Positions 24,963-36,079 of a stretch of DNA of 64,000 bases are shown here, in pieces. The stretch is from Hanleya hanleyi (Eukaryota > Mollusca > Polyplacophora > Lepidopleurida > Hanleyidae). The first letter of the stretch is position 1, and each line of letters begins with the position of its first letter. The stretch covers positions 1 through 64,000 of the forward strand of contig JAVTVY010020612.1 of NCBI GenBank assembly GCA_036873755.1. Reading direction: 5' to 3'. The notes below the pieces were generated by a model. That model saw only the letters and a list, made by a program, of their open reading frames with translations. It did not search any database and was not told the DNA's origin. The position numbers and the translations under genes were made by a program.

Positions 24963-27837
24963 TATACTATCGTGGTTCTGTCAGATTCAGTGGTTGGACC
25001 GTGCTGGGTGCTCCTTGGGCTAGTGATTATGCTTGTGGTAGGATCGGGAGTACATCCGATTTAGGTTTGAGGAATCGACCAATCAGTATGGTGTATACGA
25101 CCGCCATGTTTGATGACGTAGGTATGACGTGTAAATAATCGTCGCCATATTCAGTCACGTAACACGTATCCATTGTTGCAGAAAGATTTATGGAACCTTA
25201 AAGTTTCTCCTCCATGCCCAGAAGTTCGATTACCGCGTGAAAATTCGTCCTATCAGAATCGCGCATACGATCTTCATCTTCATTCACGTGATGAGACGAT
25301 TGATCATAGCCAATTCAATCCATTCCTCATATCAGTACATATGTATGCAACCAAGTATCTACTCCTTTCTCTCGCATTATTCCATACGAAAAAATGGTTA
25401 TACATAATTGAATCAATGCTAAATACTTCAATACGCTAAAGAGTTCACCGACATACAACCACACTACGCTGAGGATTGGGATTAGACCTCGAGAAAGATA
25501 TTGTTTGGCAGAATCAACTCAATAAGTATGGATTGGTTGTAAAAGAATAGAAAGAAAAGTTGTTCCCTACCTTTTACTCAGAAAGAAAGATACAAGAGAA
25601 AGATACACTTACTGTAACGATGAGCTGAATTCATTATCAATTTACAAAAATGTTAAGGATATGATATTTGAAGATGAAATTATTAATATAAGAACGACAT
25701 GGTCACAAAGGAGCAAACAGGGTGAAAGAGTGACAAAGAGGGTCAAAGCGGAGCAAGCTAGGTCAAATAGAGCAAACAGGGTCAAACAGAGCAAACAAGG
25801 TCAAAGCCTACCGAACAAACTGATGATGGGCCGATATCGCCCAGACATCGTAAAAATTATCGGCCCGACCTCCGCAACCACCATCGGCCCGATGGAAGTT
25901 TGCTCATCGGCTCATTGGCAAAACATTATAAACCTACACAGATCCGCCATTAGTCGCTCCCTGTGCAGCTGGTTTAATAAATGCTACTGAACCATTTATA
26001 ATACATTATTTCTGTGTATAATTATACAGGCTCTATCTCCCCGTCAACAAGGATACCTGGTACGCTGTAATCTGGAATACTGGTGGTGCAGACTTCATAA
26101 TTGACTCATATTATGGCAAATATTGTTGCCTCCCTTCTACATTAGTTTATATTCGATTGCGAACAACTAATACGACGTTAAAATGATAATCTGGTGCCTA
26201 GAGTATGAGAAGATGACATTTTGTTTTACTGTATTGCCTCTTCAAACCAATTCAGTACGATCAAAAAGTCGTTCGCTTTTCTTATCGACTAGCCAAAGAG
26301 CGCCAAATTTCAGTTCCACACAAAATGACCAAATGCGCATTAAATGATTGAAATAAATCCGAAAGTCATTTAAAATTTCAATCAATATTACCAATATATA
26401 TTACCAATATTTATTTGGTGCCCATTTACAATAACTATTTCGAAAATTGAAATTTTGCCCTGCATAGTTTCCGAATGAAAACTAAAAACTGTGAGAGGGA
26501 ACCAATTACGTTCGTCCCGTGCAGATCTGCTCGAAAGCGGACGTCAGCCAAGGTCATTCCACTGGAGGGCCGATGTTGGGAAATTTTTGGTCTCTGCTAG
26601 ACAATCATCGCCGCCCAGATGCCGACAGCAGGCCAACGGTGTTATGTTTGGCGGCAAAGGACCAGTCATGATCAGGGAGAGGGGTCAACATTAGGGCGGA
26701 ATCGCGATGCAGGAGTTGTAAAACCGATTTAGTTTCAAGGACCCAGCCAATCATAATCGTGTGTACGACCATGTTTGCTGACGTAGGTACAATTTGTAAA
26801 GAATCGTCGATCATGTTTGATCACGTGATACTTCGGATATAAAAACATGTTCATTGTTGCGAATAAACCTACAGATGATTATAGTTTCAACAAAATAAGT
26901 AAATGAGTGTCTCCTGTATGAAACGTCATCAAACCTTGTCAAACCTATTTTGTCTAATTCTCACTTGCACTGAACTTTGCTTAATTTCAACTATCAAACT
27001 TCTCATATTTGGAACCAGTTATAATATGGTAAATTAATGTCCTGCATCGGACAATTACTTTTTTGTTTGGCAGATTACATATAATAATAATAACATGGGA
27101 TATCAAAAACGAAAAGAAAACCAACGGCCTTGGAGGAAGTTCTGCCGAAAAAAAATCATTAATCACATCGCTGGGCCACATGTTATCGTACATAGCACAA
27201 TAGTTGTGTTGAAAAAGACCATTGAACAAAACAACAGGAGAGTTATCCCCCCTGTATCATTACAGCTCTTCAGAACACATTCACATCCCCCGAGACTCGC
27301 TTCTTCGAGAAGAGCAACAGTCTCACGGGAAAATGGTAGCCATCTCCCCAAAATTTGGGGTATGATTTCCGCGTATGATGTTCCGGCTAGTCATCATTAT
27401 CTGGTTCTAGCAAATGACGGCGCTAAACAGCACAGATTAATCTCTCAGTAATAGTACTAAACTACCCGCTGTTTATGACTTAGTGATAATTGTGTGTAAA
27501 GACACGAGAAACTGGTGAACTATTTCCTCACAAACAGCTGCGAAACACATCCATATTAGTTGTCTCCTTTTTTTAAATGTTCATCTGACGTTTATTAATG
27601 AACGACAGAACAGCTCATAATTATTTTAATTTCTGGGTTATAATGAATAGATTCTTGGCTGATTTTCTGCATTGTTGTTGTATTTAGTAAGGTTCATCAA
27701 CTGATTACAAACATTAGTTCACTAATTGCTTCAATTGATTTACACAGTCGTTATATTTGTTAAAATCCCACTGATAAAACCACGGTTTATCGTCAGGAGT
27801 ATATGAGGCAATCAAATTTCCCACAATAGTAACATGG
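24963..27837. other. intergenic, with a repeated segment of about 130 bp
   Basis: No gene recognised. The stretch around 25072-25185 (CCAATCAGTATGG, CGACC..CATGTTTG, TGACGTAGGTA, ATTGTTGCAGA) is matched at about 26740-26870 (CCAATCATAATCG, CATGTTTGCTGACGTAGGTA, CATTGTTGCGAATAA). These may be two pieces of one LTR or dispersed repeat. A short array of GGTCAAA and GAGCAAAC words lies at about 25705-25810. Frames of 109 and 118 codons (25661, 27095) lack recognisable domains. Confidence 0.5.
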
Positions 27838-28105
27838 CTACATTAATTGAATGTTGACAGTCGATAAAGTTAGCACAGGACGGGAAAAGTTCCTTTGGGC
27901 GATGACACTATCAAAATAGTTGCATGGCTTCCACTCATTCGGGATCGCCGAGCAGAAATCTACGAAGGAGACCGATTGTACGCTCGAACCAACAACATGA
28001 ATTTCCTTTGAATCTCCAGATGTGACGCGCCGGAATCGCTTACCACGCATGACTCAAAACCACACCACTAACGTGGTCGCATGGACCATCGGTCGGTAAA
28101 TCATA
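27838..28105 (+). repeat. dispersed repeat, left part (interrupted by MITE)
   Basis: From about 27950 it matches 63.59-63.74 kb: GCAGAAATCTACGAAGG, AACATGAATTTCCT, CAGATGTGACGCGCCGGAAT, CGCATGACTCAAAACCA. The right part continues after the inserted MITE at 29064. Confidence 0.85.
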
Positions 28106-29063
28106 TACCGTAAACTGGGGTGTATTCGGACAGTGGGGTGAATTCGGACAACAACAAAAAACAAGAAAAGTACAGAAGTTCGTTTTTTAACATTTATTAT
28201 CAAGCAAACCTCTTTTATCTTCATTTAATTTCTTTTCACACATGTACGTTATTAAATGACATTGACATGATCATCTTAGCCACAAGAGTTTTTCTCCTGG
28301 AATTTTGAAAATTCAGTACACTTTTTTCGGGGTTTTTTCTTCAATTTTTGCAAAACTTCTACTGGTCACGAAATTTCAAAGCCATGGCCACATGTTGATG
28401 GATACTTTCCGAAACATATATTAGTTGGCGAGATAATGGATCCAAAAAATAAATTAAAACAAGCATAGTTTTTCTAGAAATGTTCAGTTTGTACCTTGGG
28501 CTGGAATTCTTCCAGACAAAGGGGTGGATTCGGACACTCTAAAAGTAACCGATACAGATATTCCGTGAAACCTGTTCCTCTTGTTAAGAGGAAAATAAGA
28601 TGGTTATGCTCAGACTAAAAAACACAAATTTTACTAATTCGTGAAGCCACATACCAAATTAAAGCCGATTATAACATTTTATGATACTAAGAGTTGTCTC
28701 CCTTCGGTACATTTTTCAAATTGACTCATAGGTCATGGAATCCAATGAAATTAGTGAAAAATGGCTCTAGCGGTTTTATTTAGCGCCCGGGTGTTCGAAT
28801 ACGCCTCGTAGAAGGTATGTTTTCACCCGACGTCGCATGATTAGTGCTTTCCGAATTGACCCCAATACCTAGGGGGAATTCGGATGATTTTAAACTTAGT
28901 TAGCCTAATTAATATTCATCGGATATGGACAAAAGTTTTAGAGCTTATGCTTAGAACATCATTAAATATATCTACCTGATATGATCATATTCTGTAGGAA
29001 AATGAAATGTGTGGATGAGAAAAAAACCTCCACATACGTCCGAATACACCCCAGTTTACGGTA
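28106..29063. mobile_element. 958-bp TA-flanked MITE with perfect 26-bp TIRs (Tc1/mariner-type)
   Basis: The first 26 bases (start TACCGTAAACTGGGGTGTAT) are the exact reverse complement of the last 26 (29038-29063). The termini begin and end with TA, the target dinucleotide of Tc1/mariner-like elements. The TIR word GGGGTG..TTCGGAC recurs inside at about 28134, 28521, 28792 (degenerate) and 28870, each near ATTCGGA. No transposase frame is present; the longest frames are 60-66 codons. Insertion is proven by comparison: the host repeat continues on both sides, and an unfilled copy lies near the right window edge. Confidence 0.92.
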
Positions 29064-29290
29064 CTATGAATCCCAATTTTATGTCGGATCTAATGATAAT
29101 CATATTTTGTGTATGACCCATGGAAATATAATATCACAAAGTATTAGCTTTAACATTAAATGTGTCGCATATTTAAGCTAAACAGTCCCAGTGATGTCAT
29201 AGTTCGTTTTCGAAAATCAACGCTGATGTAAATGTCGACAGGGTTGGCAAGTACTGTTGCGCCCTCTGGTTTCATTGGAACAAACCCATA
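29064..29290 (+). repeat. dispersed repeat, right part
   Basis: Matches 63.77-64.0 kb almost base for base in places: GACCCATGGAAATATAATAT, CACAAAGTATTAGCTTT, GTCGCATATTTAAG, GTCCCAGT.ATGTCATAGTT, AAAATCAACGCT, GTCGACAGGG.TGGCAAGT.CTGTTGCGCC. It runs at least to 29277. Confidence 0.9.
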
Positions 29291-30338
29291 CATTTGAATG
29301 GGGTTGAGGGGAGGGAATCTGATTCGAAAGTTCAAATTATCTACGGATTATCTCCCTGAGTTTAGAACTCTATGTGACGCCCCTCCTTGGCTTCTTGAAA
29401 CGACTAGACGAACGAAGGTCTAATGGGTTAACCTAGAAGTTCTCCATCTCGAAAAATATCGTTCTTTCGACGAGTTCTAACTCTAACCGTATTTAGCAGA
29501 AAATATATATCAGATGCAGGTTTGAAATGACCTAACAAGTTTCAGAATACAGCCATCTTTATTTTGTGATAAATCAAACAAACCCTTTGGGATATATTTG
29601 CTGGAAGGGAGGATAATCACATGATCTGTTCAGCAATTACATGACCTTGTGATATTCCAATATGGCGTTCATGACATTCGAGGGACTATCTGCCACCGGA
29701 GATCCCCGAGAAGTTGCGAATGGGCTTCCACTGACGTGAGAGTCGTGCTCTCGCTATCACGAAGACATGACTCTCAGAATGAGGCTGTTCAGAACATACA
29801 CGAGAAAAGAAGATACTTTGTTTAGCGTTGCACGATCCGAAGTCACAGGTCTACGGGGGATTCAGCGACCTCTCCAACAACCTCCCCATAGCGCAATAGC
29901 GGAAGATGACCTATACGACGCCGCTATGATATATAGGGAAAATCCCACGCACACGCGGTTCACTTTAAATACCACCGAACAACTCCTTTAGTTTCGCACA
30001 TGGGCGAACTACTTTTCGTATGCTTACTCATATCGACTGAGAACATGAAGTCTCTAGCACATTTTATTTTTTTCGATACATTGAACCGAGATATGACACA
30101 GAAACAAGAATTGATCGATATATCGACAAATGTCGCTTTAAATAGTTCCTGATGCCACTTACGGTGGTGGGCGTTCGGCGGGAATCCTATCCGAACATCT
30201 GACTCTACCACCCAACAATACAAAGTTTGTGGCTTGTACAATTCGAAACCGCAAACGGAAGTGGAATCGAAACTTCTAAGTATGAAGGCAATAATCACAA
30301 CGACAATCTCATACAATACATGTAGGCTTCTTTGACAG
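29291..30338. other. intergenic and probable 3' UTR of DUF1838 gene 1
   Basis: The minus-strand 3' end of the neighbouring gene probably lies here: AATAAA (minus) at 30063-30068, about 270 bases after the stop, is a possible poly(A) signal. Frames of 74 and 133 codons are not gene-like; the latter overlaps the 3' end of the DUF1838 gene in another frame. Confidence 0.5.
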
Positions 30339-31862
30339 CTATTTTCCAGATATCGGCACAAGTGGTTCGATATTTAGCCGATAAACCATTTGACCTTTGT
30401 GTCCCGCCATTTTCATCCACGGTAACCAACTCGAGGCTCTGGACCACGTTCCATAAAAGGTAATAGAATTCATTGTGGTACCATCGTCCAAATGAAGATC
30501 TAATTGCTGACTAAAAGCTATTTGATATGCGTCCGTGTACCAGTCTTCGATGCCAGTATCCGGATTGGTGTATGTGTAAGAGTTGACCGCTGATAATCCT
30601 ATTTCCTTCCTGGGTGTTATGTATACAGTTTCAACATTTGGCTCTAAAAATTCCACCAGTCCGAAATATAAATATCGCGGAACCCGAACAGTTTCGTTAT
30701 TTATTGGATTTAGCCAAGTTGTTAGCACTTCTCCGGTAACTCCGTCAACAAATTCTCCTTCCGCATTTAAGTCTACCACAAAATCTTTGTCCAAGGTCCC
30801 AACTTTCCCTACAAATGTCCCTCTAAATTTAAAGAGTTCCATATCTGGTTGTCCCAGGATGAGAGAGTAAATACTGCCGCTCCATTTTGCTTGAAATAAT
30901 CCCTGAGCCAGAACTGATTTCTCGAGATTTGGATCTCTGAAGGTTGTGCGCGCGGGAACGTCTGGTTCTACGTCGACTGGCGGGAAAATTATGTCCGGGA
31001 GACCCGCTGCTCGTCTTTGGTCTATGATTCTTTTGAATGCAATCCACGAAGTTTCGTTCGGGATATCGAAATCTGTAGGTGGTTTCATAAATTCGGGATA
31101 TTTTGTAACCAGAAGAGTGTAAATGTCTTTGGGAAGATCTTTTAATCCGTTGGACATTTTTGACGAAAAGGCAGAGTACCACATATTCCCGGGAGTTTTG
31201 CCCATCTCCATCCAAGGCAACCATTGACAAAGACGAGTCCACGTGGACGTCATTTCCACTGACATCTGACTCGGATCTGCCAGATCTTTCGCTGATCCGA
31301 ACCACTGGAATAGTTCCGCCCCAATGTATACTTCTCCCGCGGAGTACAACGGGTATTTGTCTGGTGTTAGTGGATTTGGGTACTGCAACATAATATCACT
31401 GTTAAAGGCAACAACTCCTCCATTTAGGGGAATCCCTTTAGGAACATCGTCAAAGCCCATATCGCTATTGACGGGATTATTATCAACGACAAACACCTCG
31501 TTCAGTTTCCCAGTGAAAGGATTTTCCCAGACTTTTAAAATCTCGCCTGTCTCGAGATCTCGATATACCAAAAGTTCACATGACAAACTATGCAAACTCC
31601 CATCAGGTTGAGGCACTTTCTTGGCGATATTGAATCCTTCGAAGTAAAAGAGCTTCTTCAGATTGGACCCGGGTATTCTACCATAGATGGTACCGTTGAT
31701 ATGAGTGGCGGTGGTGACAGATGTATCTAGAGACCCTATGAGTTTAATGTAGTCTTGGAAGTTAGTCTTCGGATCGAAGTTGGATGTTATTATCCCAGCC
31801 TCCAACCTCGTGAGCCCGATAAGGACAAGGCTGCCCAGCATAAGAATCTTCAAAGTCATCAT
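30339..31862 (-). CDS. secreted DUF1838-type protein, two tandem domains (copy 1)
   Basis: A 507-residue intact protein in one exon, starting ATGATG at 31862. Residues 1-22 form a signal peptide (KILMLGSLVLIGLTRLEAG). Two related halves follow. Half 1, about 55-230, has LFYFEGFNIAKK, LVYRDLETGEIL, NPFTGKLNEVFVVDNNPVN, YPNPL and TWTRLCQWLPWMEMG. Half 2, about 325-495, has LFKFRGTFVGK, VTGEVLTTWLNP, DWYTDAYQIAF and TWSRASSWLPWMKMAG. Between them is PPTDFDIPNETSWIAFKRII (261-280), a signature I associate with DUF1838 (PF08894), a family of unknown function known mainly from bacteria. There are sequons at NGT (56) and NET (269). An acceptor (TATTTTCAG) ends 19 bases before the ATG, so a non-coding exon lies upstream. 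It is probably extracellular; activity and substrate are unknown. A paralogue lies at 58.5 kb. Confidence 0.85.
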   Translation of the reverse strand: MMTLKILMLGSLVLIGLTRLEAGIITSNFDPKTNFQDYIKLIGSLDTSVTTATHINGTIYGRIPGSNLKKLFYFEGFNIAKKVPQPDGSLHSLSCELLVYRDLETGEILKVWENPFTGKLNEVFVVDNNPVNSDMGFDDVPKGIPLNGGVVAFNSDIMLQYPNPLTPDKYPLYSAGEVYIGAELFQWFGSAKDLADPSQMSVEMTSTWTRLCQWLPWMEMGKTPGNMWYSAFSSKMSNGLKDLPKDIYTLLVTKYPEFMKPPTDFDIPNETSWIAFKRIIDQRRAAGLPDIIFPPVDVEPDVPARTTFRDPNLEKSVLAQGLFQAKWSGSIYSLILGQPDMELFKFRGTFVGKVGTLDKDFVVDLNAEGEFVDGVTGEVLTTWLNPINNETVRVPRYLYFGLVEFLEPNVETVYITPRKEIGLSAVNSYTYTNPDTGIEDWYTDAYQIAFSQQLDLHLDDGTTMNSITFYGTWSRASSWLPWMKMAGHKGQMVYRLNIEPLVPISGK

Positions 31863-31881
31863 GGAGGTAGTATAGACGATC

Positions 31882-31890
31882 CTGAAAATA
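31882..31890 (-). other. splice acceptor before DUF1838 gene 1 start
   Basis: The minus strand reads TATTTTCAG/GATCG, with the intron ending at 31882 and 19 bases of 5' UTR before the ATG. The same arrangement precedes the paralogue. Several weak donors exist at 32.1-32.6 kb, but none could be chosen. Confidence 0.65.
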
Positions 31891-33203
31891 GAACGTGTTA
31901 AAGTGTCTTATAATCTTGTGCATCTGATTGAGTTCATAAACTTTTGTTTTCATTTAAGTTGAACTAAATTAATAGTATTTATTGAAATATCGAAAGGAGT
32001 AGTATGGTAAGATACGAGAAACTCTCTCATGTGATACGTTGGAAAAGTACAATCAATTTAAAATTAACAAAAGTAACTTAAAATGGATCACAGAGTTCGG
32101 AGCTCCGATCTCTCGAGCGCCGAGCTCTCAAGCTCCAAGCTCCTAACTCTTCCACCCCCGAGCTTCGAGCTCAGCTTGGTCAGTTCAGCGGTTCCAATCG
32201 CATCAATCCGAGATGGTCACTGGGGCTTTCAACCAATCGTCTTCTTATTAGGATATGCATTACATCTCATTGCCGCATCACTCAACCAGTGTGACAATGG
32301 AACAAAGAACTGTCGTCTGACAATTATTTACTAGGCGACCAGTTGGGTTACATTCATTGGAGAATATCGAAAGAACTACTAAAAATACGAAAAATCCACC
32401 AGAAGGTTATTTGAGTGATTTTCTTTTACAGAAGAAATTGCAACAAATTATAAGCTTGTAGACTTCATGGTTTCAGAGTTATAACCCTTACAGAATTTGT
32501 TAAAACAAAACATATTCAACATAACGGTCAAACTGCTTGACCTAGAAACCTGTTTTCCCATATTCCTAATCGTCATATCATATATTGAATGTGTAGTTAC
32601 TGTTCTCGTCCAAAATCGGCGAATTTTTGGTTGGTCCGTGACGGTCATTTTCAATTCAAGGACCAACTGACCTTTAAAGAGTTAGCCATGCCTTGGGTCA
32701 AGGATTATGTATGCCAAGTTTCAGAGCAATCGATCAAGCCGGTTTTTTTGGAGAAGATTTTTTTGCGAAACTGGGTCAATCCAATATGGTCGCCAAGCCA
32801 AACAGTCAATCAGTGTCATTTAGTAATATACAGTAGATCATCACATGTTTAATAAGTCTGGGAAGTTTGAGCATCATCAGTCTAAGAGTTTCGGAGACCT
32901 GGCGTGCGAAGATATCAAGAGAACAATGATTTATTTGATCATATTTATACAGGATAGCCTGTTCAGTGAAGAACACTCATCTCCCACAGGACCCTGTTGC
33001 TGGCTCATAATCATGCACAGACAATAACAACAATACTAATAAAACATTGTGATCGGATAAATCAGGGTGACAAAAGTATTGCCCAATATTACTACGATAG
33101 ATACAGCCTAGGATTCATGAAGATTTCAATATTTAAAATATAATCTTAAAAAAAACACCATCGATAAGACAGAAAGAATTCGAGCCTTATGGATTAAGAA
33201 TAC
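31891..33203. other. upstream of DUF1838 gene 1; no gene seen
   Basis: It should contain the promoter and first exon of the gene on the minus strand, but I could not place them. At about 32090-32175 there is a GAGCTC/AGCTCC-rich patch, similar in reverse complement to the array at 54.47-54.64 kb. Frames of 60-87 codons show no domain. Confidence 0.5.
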
Positions 33204-33770
33204 TGAATATTATGGATTAAGAATACTGATCAGCGATACGGATTTGATATTTTTGGAACATCATGATGTCTTGCCGGCATCATTGAAAACTGTTGACCGC
33301 TTCTCTCTTGCAGGAAACAAGCCTATGTTTATGTATACTATGATTGTCTTTTTGAATTTGGTGCTAATACTGTTATGTGGAAAATGGAATAGGTCTTTGG
33401 ATTATGGACGCGGATATTCTCAAATGGACGACGGCTGGATTATGAATGACGGACTAGACGCTTGTAATCTATAACTTTATGTACGTTTTCCCTCGTTTCC
33501 AAATGCTTTTGTGTGAGAGTAGATACAAGCGCCTAGTCCGTCATCCAATATTCAATCACCGCCATAAAAGAATCTGTGGATCCATAATCGAGAGACCTAT
33601 TTCGTATGACAGCACGAAATTCAAAAATCAATCATGGTATTCTTAAACATGCACTAGTTTTCTACAAGGGAGAATTAGTCGACAGTTCTCAATGATGCGG
33701 ACAGAACATCGTGATGCTATTTAAATAAACCCGTATTGTTGCTCAGTATTCATTACCCGAATTAATTTCC
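33204..33770. mobile_element. foldback element with about 250-bp inverted arms
   Basis: The left arm (33204-33467) and right arm (33525-33765) are inverted copies at roughly 70 percent by eye. The left arm order is GGATTAAGAATACTGATCAG, ACATCATGATGTC, ATTGAAAACTGTTGAC, ATAGGTCTTTGGATTATGGA, GACGGACTAGACGCTTGTA; the right arm reads the same blocks in reverse complement. The loop is about 57 bp. A 19-base direct repeat (TATGGATTAAGAATACTGA) sits at the left end (33188-33229). Single arms of the family occur near 11.2, 14.2-14.8 and 56.2-56.6 kb. No coding capacity. Confidence 0.82.
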
Positions 33771-35600
33771 AAGTCATTTTGCAGAGTAAGTATTCCAGTT
33801 ACGCTTTGATTGTGGATGTTCATACGGACACCATGAAGATCTTGAAGTACATAGATTCATACGATTCCTAGCCCCCGAGTTAAGCGGCATTAGACGCAAG
33901 TTACGAAACCTAAGGCCATAGATCTTACATGCTACGCTCGTATTTTGCTATCAGCTCTGCTCTGTTATTATAATGATGTCGTTCCCTTACTCAGCAGTAG
34001 GCTCCATGATTTAAGTGGGGGGAGACTGAGATCCACTGGAACATTTTTCACTTTTTTTTTTCTCCGTCTCTATTATCGTCTCGCGGAGTAACCTTCTATG
34101 CTCTAACTATAGCGATTAGTATGACGTAATCATACAAAACATTCTGAAATGTCTGTTATAGTTTTCTCCAGAATTACATTTTAAAAAGTAAAAAAATGTA
34201 CCAGTTTGCCCCAGGTAAGGGGATCACGAGGACACCCACTGAGATGCAGTAGGACAATAATAAAAATTCATTTTAAATCAAGTATATGCTGTTATGTTTC
34301 ATAGGAGTTTAAGGATTCAACAGTAATAAGATAGATGCTATTTTAGAATCCTGTGTTACATAAAATATTTCCCAGAGGCCAAATTTGAAGATTTTTTTTG
34401 TGATTCCAAGGGAAGCATTTGACTTTGAAATTGTTATCAAAACTCAAATCCGATGGGATTATTAATTACTACTAAATAGGAAACAAAATAATGCACTTTC
34501 ATCACATTTTAAGATGAAAGTAAATTTCGCCATTTGATTATTATTGTCCCAGTGTGACACGGCAAAATTGTCCCAGTCTACAGGCTTATGTACCAAATTT
34601 GGAGTTTATGGGAACTCCGGGTCCATTCATGGCAACAAGGCTAATTTAATTCTAAACTTTTTGTAGATCAAGAATTTTGGTTGTGACATTTTTTCGTCAA
34701 CCTGTAGGGTGGCCATTTTGGATTTAAAAATGGCCGCCATCCGAGCTCTATTTTCGCCAATACATCCAACCTCGCCACCAGTGGTAGCTTTACGCTGGAA
34801 AATGGCCGCTCCACGAACCCCTGGTACGACGGTCGCTGAAAGTGGGTCCCATAATACATTGAAAAATTCTTTCACGTGGCCCCTTCCGGTTCCATTGGAA
34901 CATATCCTATTCTTTATAAAACGTCAGTAATGAGTCATTTTCATGGCCAGTGTCATAACGTCAGAATAGAAAATGTTTCACAAGAATGCATAGATAGTTC
35001 TGGTAGGCTACATCTTTCAGACGCGCTCGTAACATCCATGACGTCGGGACGTCGGCTTTAATTGCCACAGATACGCTCTCGTTATGTTCTGAATTCTAGG
35101 GTTTTGTGTGCTATCCAATGACCGATCGTACTGCTCAGCGCCGTCCCAGAGCATAGTAGGGAGGACAGGACCGGATGGCTATGGTTTCGAGATTGCAATA
35201 CCTCATAACCTGAGCGAGATATGAACATTTTTTTGAAGCGGCTAAACCCACAGCCGTGACGGTTTTCCGAACTTTTTGAAAACATGCACCTCTCGTCCTT
35301 TGCCTTCGCAACAATTGCTACTTTGTCGTGTGTATTGCAGATGCTTCTTTATGTGACTAATTTCACAAATCACCACCCATTCGCCGAACTTTAACATATA
35401 GTCCATATTACAATTGGGATGACTTTCGCAAATTCTTGAAGACCGCTTCTTTAATGCATCATGTCATCTCAGCAGCGATTATGGCATGCCACGTTATCAG
35501 GCTTGCTATCCCCTCTACACAGTAATGCTGCTTTGCGTTCGTGATCAGATCTTCGAGAAGATAAATTATAAATCAGATGTCTCACCGTGCCGGACTGCTA
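33771..35600. other. no gene; repeat fragments
   Basis: 33.80-33.93 kb carries CACGCTTTGATTGTG and AGCCCCCGAGTTAAGCGGCATTAGA, shared with 56.46-56.58 kb. At 34.69-34.82 kb the words GGCCATTTTGGATTTAAAAA and TGGCCGCCATCC belong to the GGCCGCCAT repeat family seen at 37 and 44 kb. Nothing else is recognisable; the short frames are not gene-like. Confidence 0.5.
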
Positions 35601-35609
35601 CACAGCCAG

Positions 35610-35775
35610 AAAAAGGGTGATAGCCCATCACCTTTTTATGGTAATGATGCCTGTTCATCACCCTTTAAATGTGATGAAAAAGGGTGATGGCTGATGTCGT
35701 CACCCTTTTAGGGTGATAGCCCAGGCCGTCACCCTTTTAGGGTAATGATCATCACCCTTTTAGGGCGATGACATG
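35610..35775. repeat. cluster of inverted AAAGGGTGATG / CATCACCCTTT repeats
   Basis: In about 165 bp the words AAAGGGTGAT, ATCACCCTTT, TCACCCTTTTAGGGTGAT and relatives occur about nine times in alternating orientation. The strand can form several competing hairpins. It is probably a MITE built of short palindromic modules. Confidence 0.8.
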
Positions 35776-36070
35776 CCCCTGAACATGTGGATGTAGACAC
35801 TAGCATAAAATTCATCACGTGTTTTGTTAAGAAGATATTGACAAACACAAGTTTCAGATAGCGGTCATCTTGACATCTAAGATGCCCGCCATTGAAATAA
35901 GTCTATTGTGCTACACGTGGATGTCTTGACCCTGTAGATGTGGGTATAGCCACTGGAATAATGTTCTTAACTCGTTTAGATAAGGAGATGTTGGTGGAAA
36001 TAGGTGCCAGATGGCGGCCATTTCAAAATACAAAATGGGCGCTCAAATCCGTGATCTACATAAAATTCGG
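35776..36070. other. no gene seen
   Basis: Short stretch with words such as CAAGATGGCC-like runs (ATGGCGGCCATTTC at 36011). No coding sign. Confidence 0.45.
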
Positions 36071-36079
36071 AATAAATTT

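Noticed and set aside
29960..30361. 133-codon minus-strand frame after DUF1838 gene 1
   Set aside because: It lies in the probable 3' UTR, overlaps the end of the gene in another frame and shows no domain.
30829..31305. 158-codon minus-strand frame inside DUF1838 gene 1
   Set aside because: A shadow frame of the recognisable coding sequence; low-complexity Arg/Ser composition.
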